Of a stretch of 6,862 nt of DNA, positions 6,541-6,862 are shown piece after piece; positions within the stretch are counted from its first letter, which is position 1, and each line of letters opens with the position of its first letter. Origin of the DNA: Lachnospiraceae bacterium UBA7076 (GTDB lineage Bacteria; Bacillota; Clostridia; Lachnospirales; Lachnospiraceae); NCBI GenBank assembly GCA_002493625.1, contig DKZK01000021.1, positions 446-7,307 of the forward strand. The letters run 5' to 3'. The translations under genes and the position numbers were made by a program. Below the pieces are notes generated by a model. The model did no database searches. It was not told the origin of the DNA and was given only the letters and a program-made list of their open reading frames with translations.

Positions 6541-6543
6541 TAA

Positions 6544-6582
6544 AAACAGGACAAATGAGCATAAATCTCATTTGTCCTGTTT
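6544..6582 (+). terminator. Strong rho-independent terminator of the tail operon
   Basis: A perfect 16-bp inverted repeat, AAACAGGACAAATGAG (6544-6559) against CTCATTTGTCCTGTTT (6567-6582), encloses a 7-base loop. T-rich sequence follows on the plus strand and A-rich sequence precedes it, so it could act in both directions. It lies about 350 bases past the last fibre gene and is the natural end of the rightward transcript. Confidence 0.85.
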
Positions 6583-6692
6583 ATTTACTATTTTTCAATT
6601 TTTTTACATCTGATAAAAATTAAAATTCATTTGATTTATTATAATTTTTTCTTACATGTATAATAATTTCATATATCCCAATTAATCACTTC
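6583..6692. other. AT-rich spacer between convergent terminators
   Basis: Very AT-rich sequence without an open frame of note. It separates the rightward phage terminator from the leftward tRNA terminator. No attachment-site core can be recognised without the other prophage end. Confidence 0.5.
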
Positions 6693-6735
6693 AAAAAATA
6701 AAAGCCCCAAAACCTAAAAAATCAAGGTCTTTGAG
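6693..6735 (-). terminator. Rho-independent terminator of the tRNA operon
   Basis: Read on the minus strand, CTCAAAGACCT (6735-6725) pairs with AGGTTTTGGGG (6715-6705) across a 9-base loop, with one A/G mismatch and two G-U pairs. CTTTTATTTTTT follows (6704-6693). It lies 11 bases beyond the 3' end of tRNA-Met. Confidence 0.75.
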
Positions 6736-6746
6736 ACTTCCAATAA

Positions 6747-6820
6747 TAGCGGGAGGGGGATTTGAACCCTCGACACTACGGGTATGAACCGTATGCTCTA
6801 GCCAACTGAGCTATCCCGCC
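6747..6820 (-). tRNA. tRNA-Met (anticodon CAT), elongator type
   Basis: The minus strand folds as a complete 74-base cloverleaf. The acceptor GGCGGGA pairs with TCCCGCT (ending in a G1-U72 pair) and the discriminator is A. The D-stem is GCTC/GAGC. The anticodon stem TACGG/CCGTA has loop TTCATAC and anticodon CAT at plus positions 6784-6786. The T-loop is TTCAAAT. The first base pair and the anticodon stem lack the initiator signatures (C1-A72 mismatch, three G-C pairs), and the anticodon arm matches Bacillota elongator tRNA-Met as I recall it; a tRNA-Ile decoding AUA through lysidine is the main alternative. One mismatch (A50/C64) sits in the T-stem GAGGG/CCCCC. CCA is not encoded. Confidence 0.93.
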
Positions 6821-6843
6821 ATGCTACTTCAAAAGAAGTAAAA

Positions 6844-6862
6844 TGGGACCTACAGGGCTCGA
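6844..6862 (-). tRNA. Partial tRNA, 3' end only, cut by the right edge
   Basis: The minus strand shows the end of a T-loop (TCGAGC), the 3' half of a T-stem (CCTGT), the acceptor 3' strand AGGTCCC and discriminator A, exactly the spacing of a tRNA 3' end. No CCA is encoded, as in the neighbouring tRNA. The anticodon lies outside, so the amino acid cannot be given. The 23-base spacer to tRNA-Met contains a small TACTTC/GAAGTA hairpin. The two genes are probably co-transcribed leftwards. Confidence 0.7.

Overview
The window looks like the distal end of a tail module from a prophage or phage-derived element in a low-GC Gram-positive host, most likely a Clostridia/Lachnospiraceae-type Bacillota. 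The reasons are the AT-rich coding sequence, strong AGGAGG-type ribosome binding sites, BppU-like baseplate/receptor-binding proteins, and tail-spike and tail-collar domains of a kind recalled from gut Clostridia prophages. Family assignments come from reading the sequence and from memory; no database search was run. All protein genes read on the + strand. The tRNA genes at the right edge read on the - strand.

Layout. Positions 1-1196 hold the 3' part of a tail-spike/tail-tip gene cut by the left edge. A 67-aa accessory protein overlaps its end (1183-1386). Positions 1459-1877 are a patchwork of gene debris: the first codons of a BppU-type gene behind a good ribosome binding site, fused to a fragment of a second tail-spike gene whose 1632-1771 segment is 135/140 identical to 1-140, fused in turn to a short coiled-coil end resembling the C-terminus of an S74-type chaperone domain. 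These three pieces lie in three different frames. Two full-length paralogous receptor-binding proteins follow. The first (1885-3741, 618 aa) has a BppU-like head, an Ala/Ser-rich coiled coil and a collar-like tip with a four-copy His repeat and a three-copy Gly/Thr repeat. The second (3864-6197, 777 aa) has a related head, an Asn/Glu/Arg coiled coil, several linker or collar domains and a C-terminal S74 self-cleaving chaperone.

Positions 6198-6540 carry no convincing gene, only weak minus-strand coding-like remnants. A weak terminator-like hairpin (6494-6520) and a perfect 16-bp-stem terminator (6544-6582) end the phage transcript. A minus-strand terminator (6693-6735) faces them and closes a tRNA operon made of tRNA-Met(CAT) and a second tRNA cut by the right edge.

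How it works together. The spike would form the tail tip. The two BppU-headed proteins share similar docking heads but have unrelated distal ends, so the particle may carry more than one adhesin. The repeated spike segment and the broken fusion region suggest that receptor-binding genes here have been duplicated, recombined and partly lost. Whether this is still an active switching process or only decay cannot be told from one window. No holin or endolysin follows the tail genes before the tRNAs, so the element may be degenerate, or its lysis genes may lie elsewhere.
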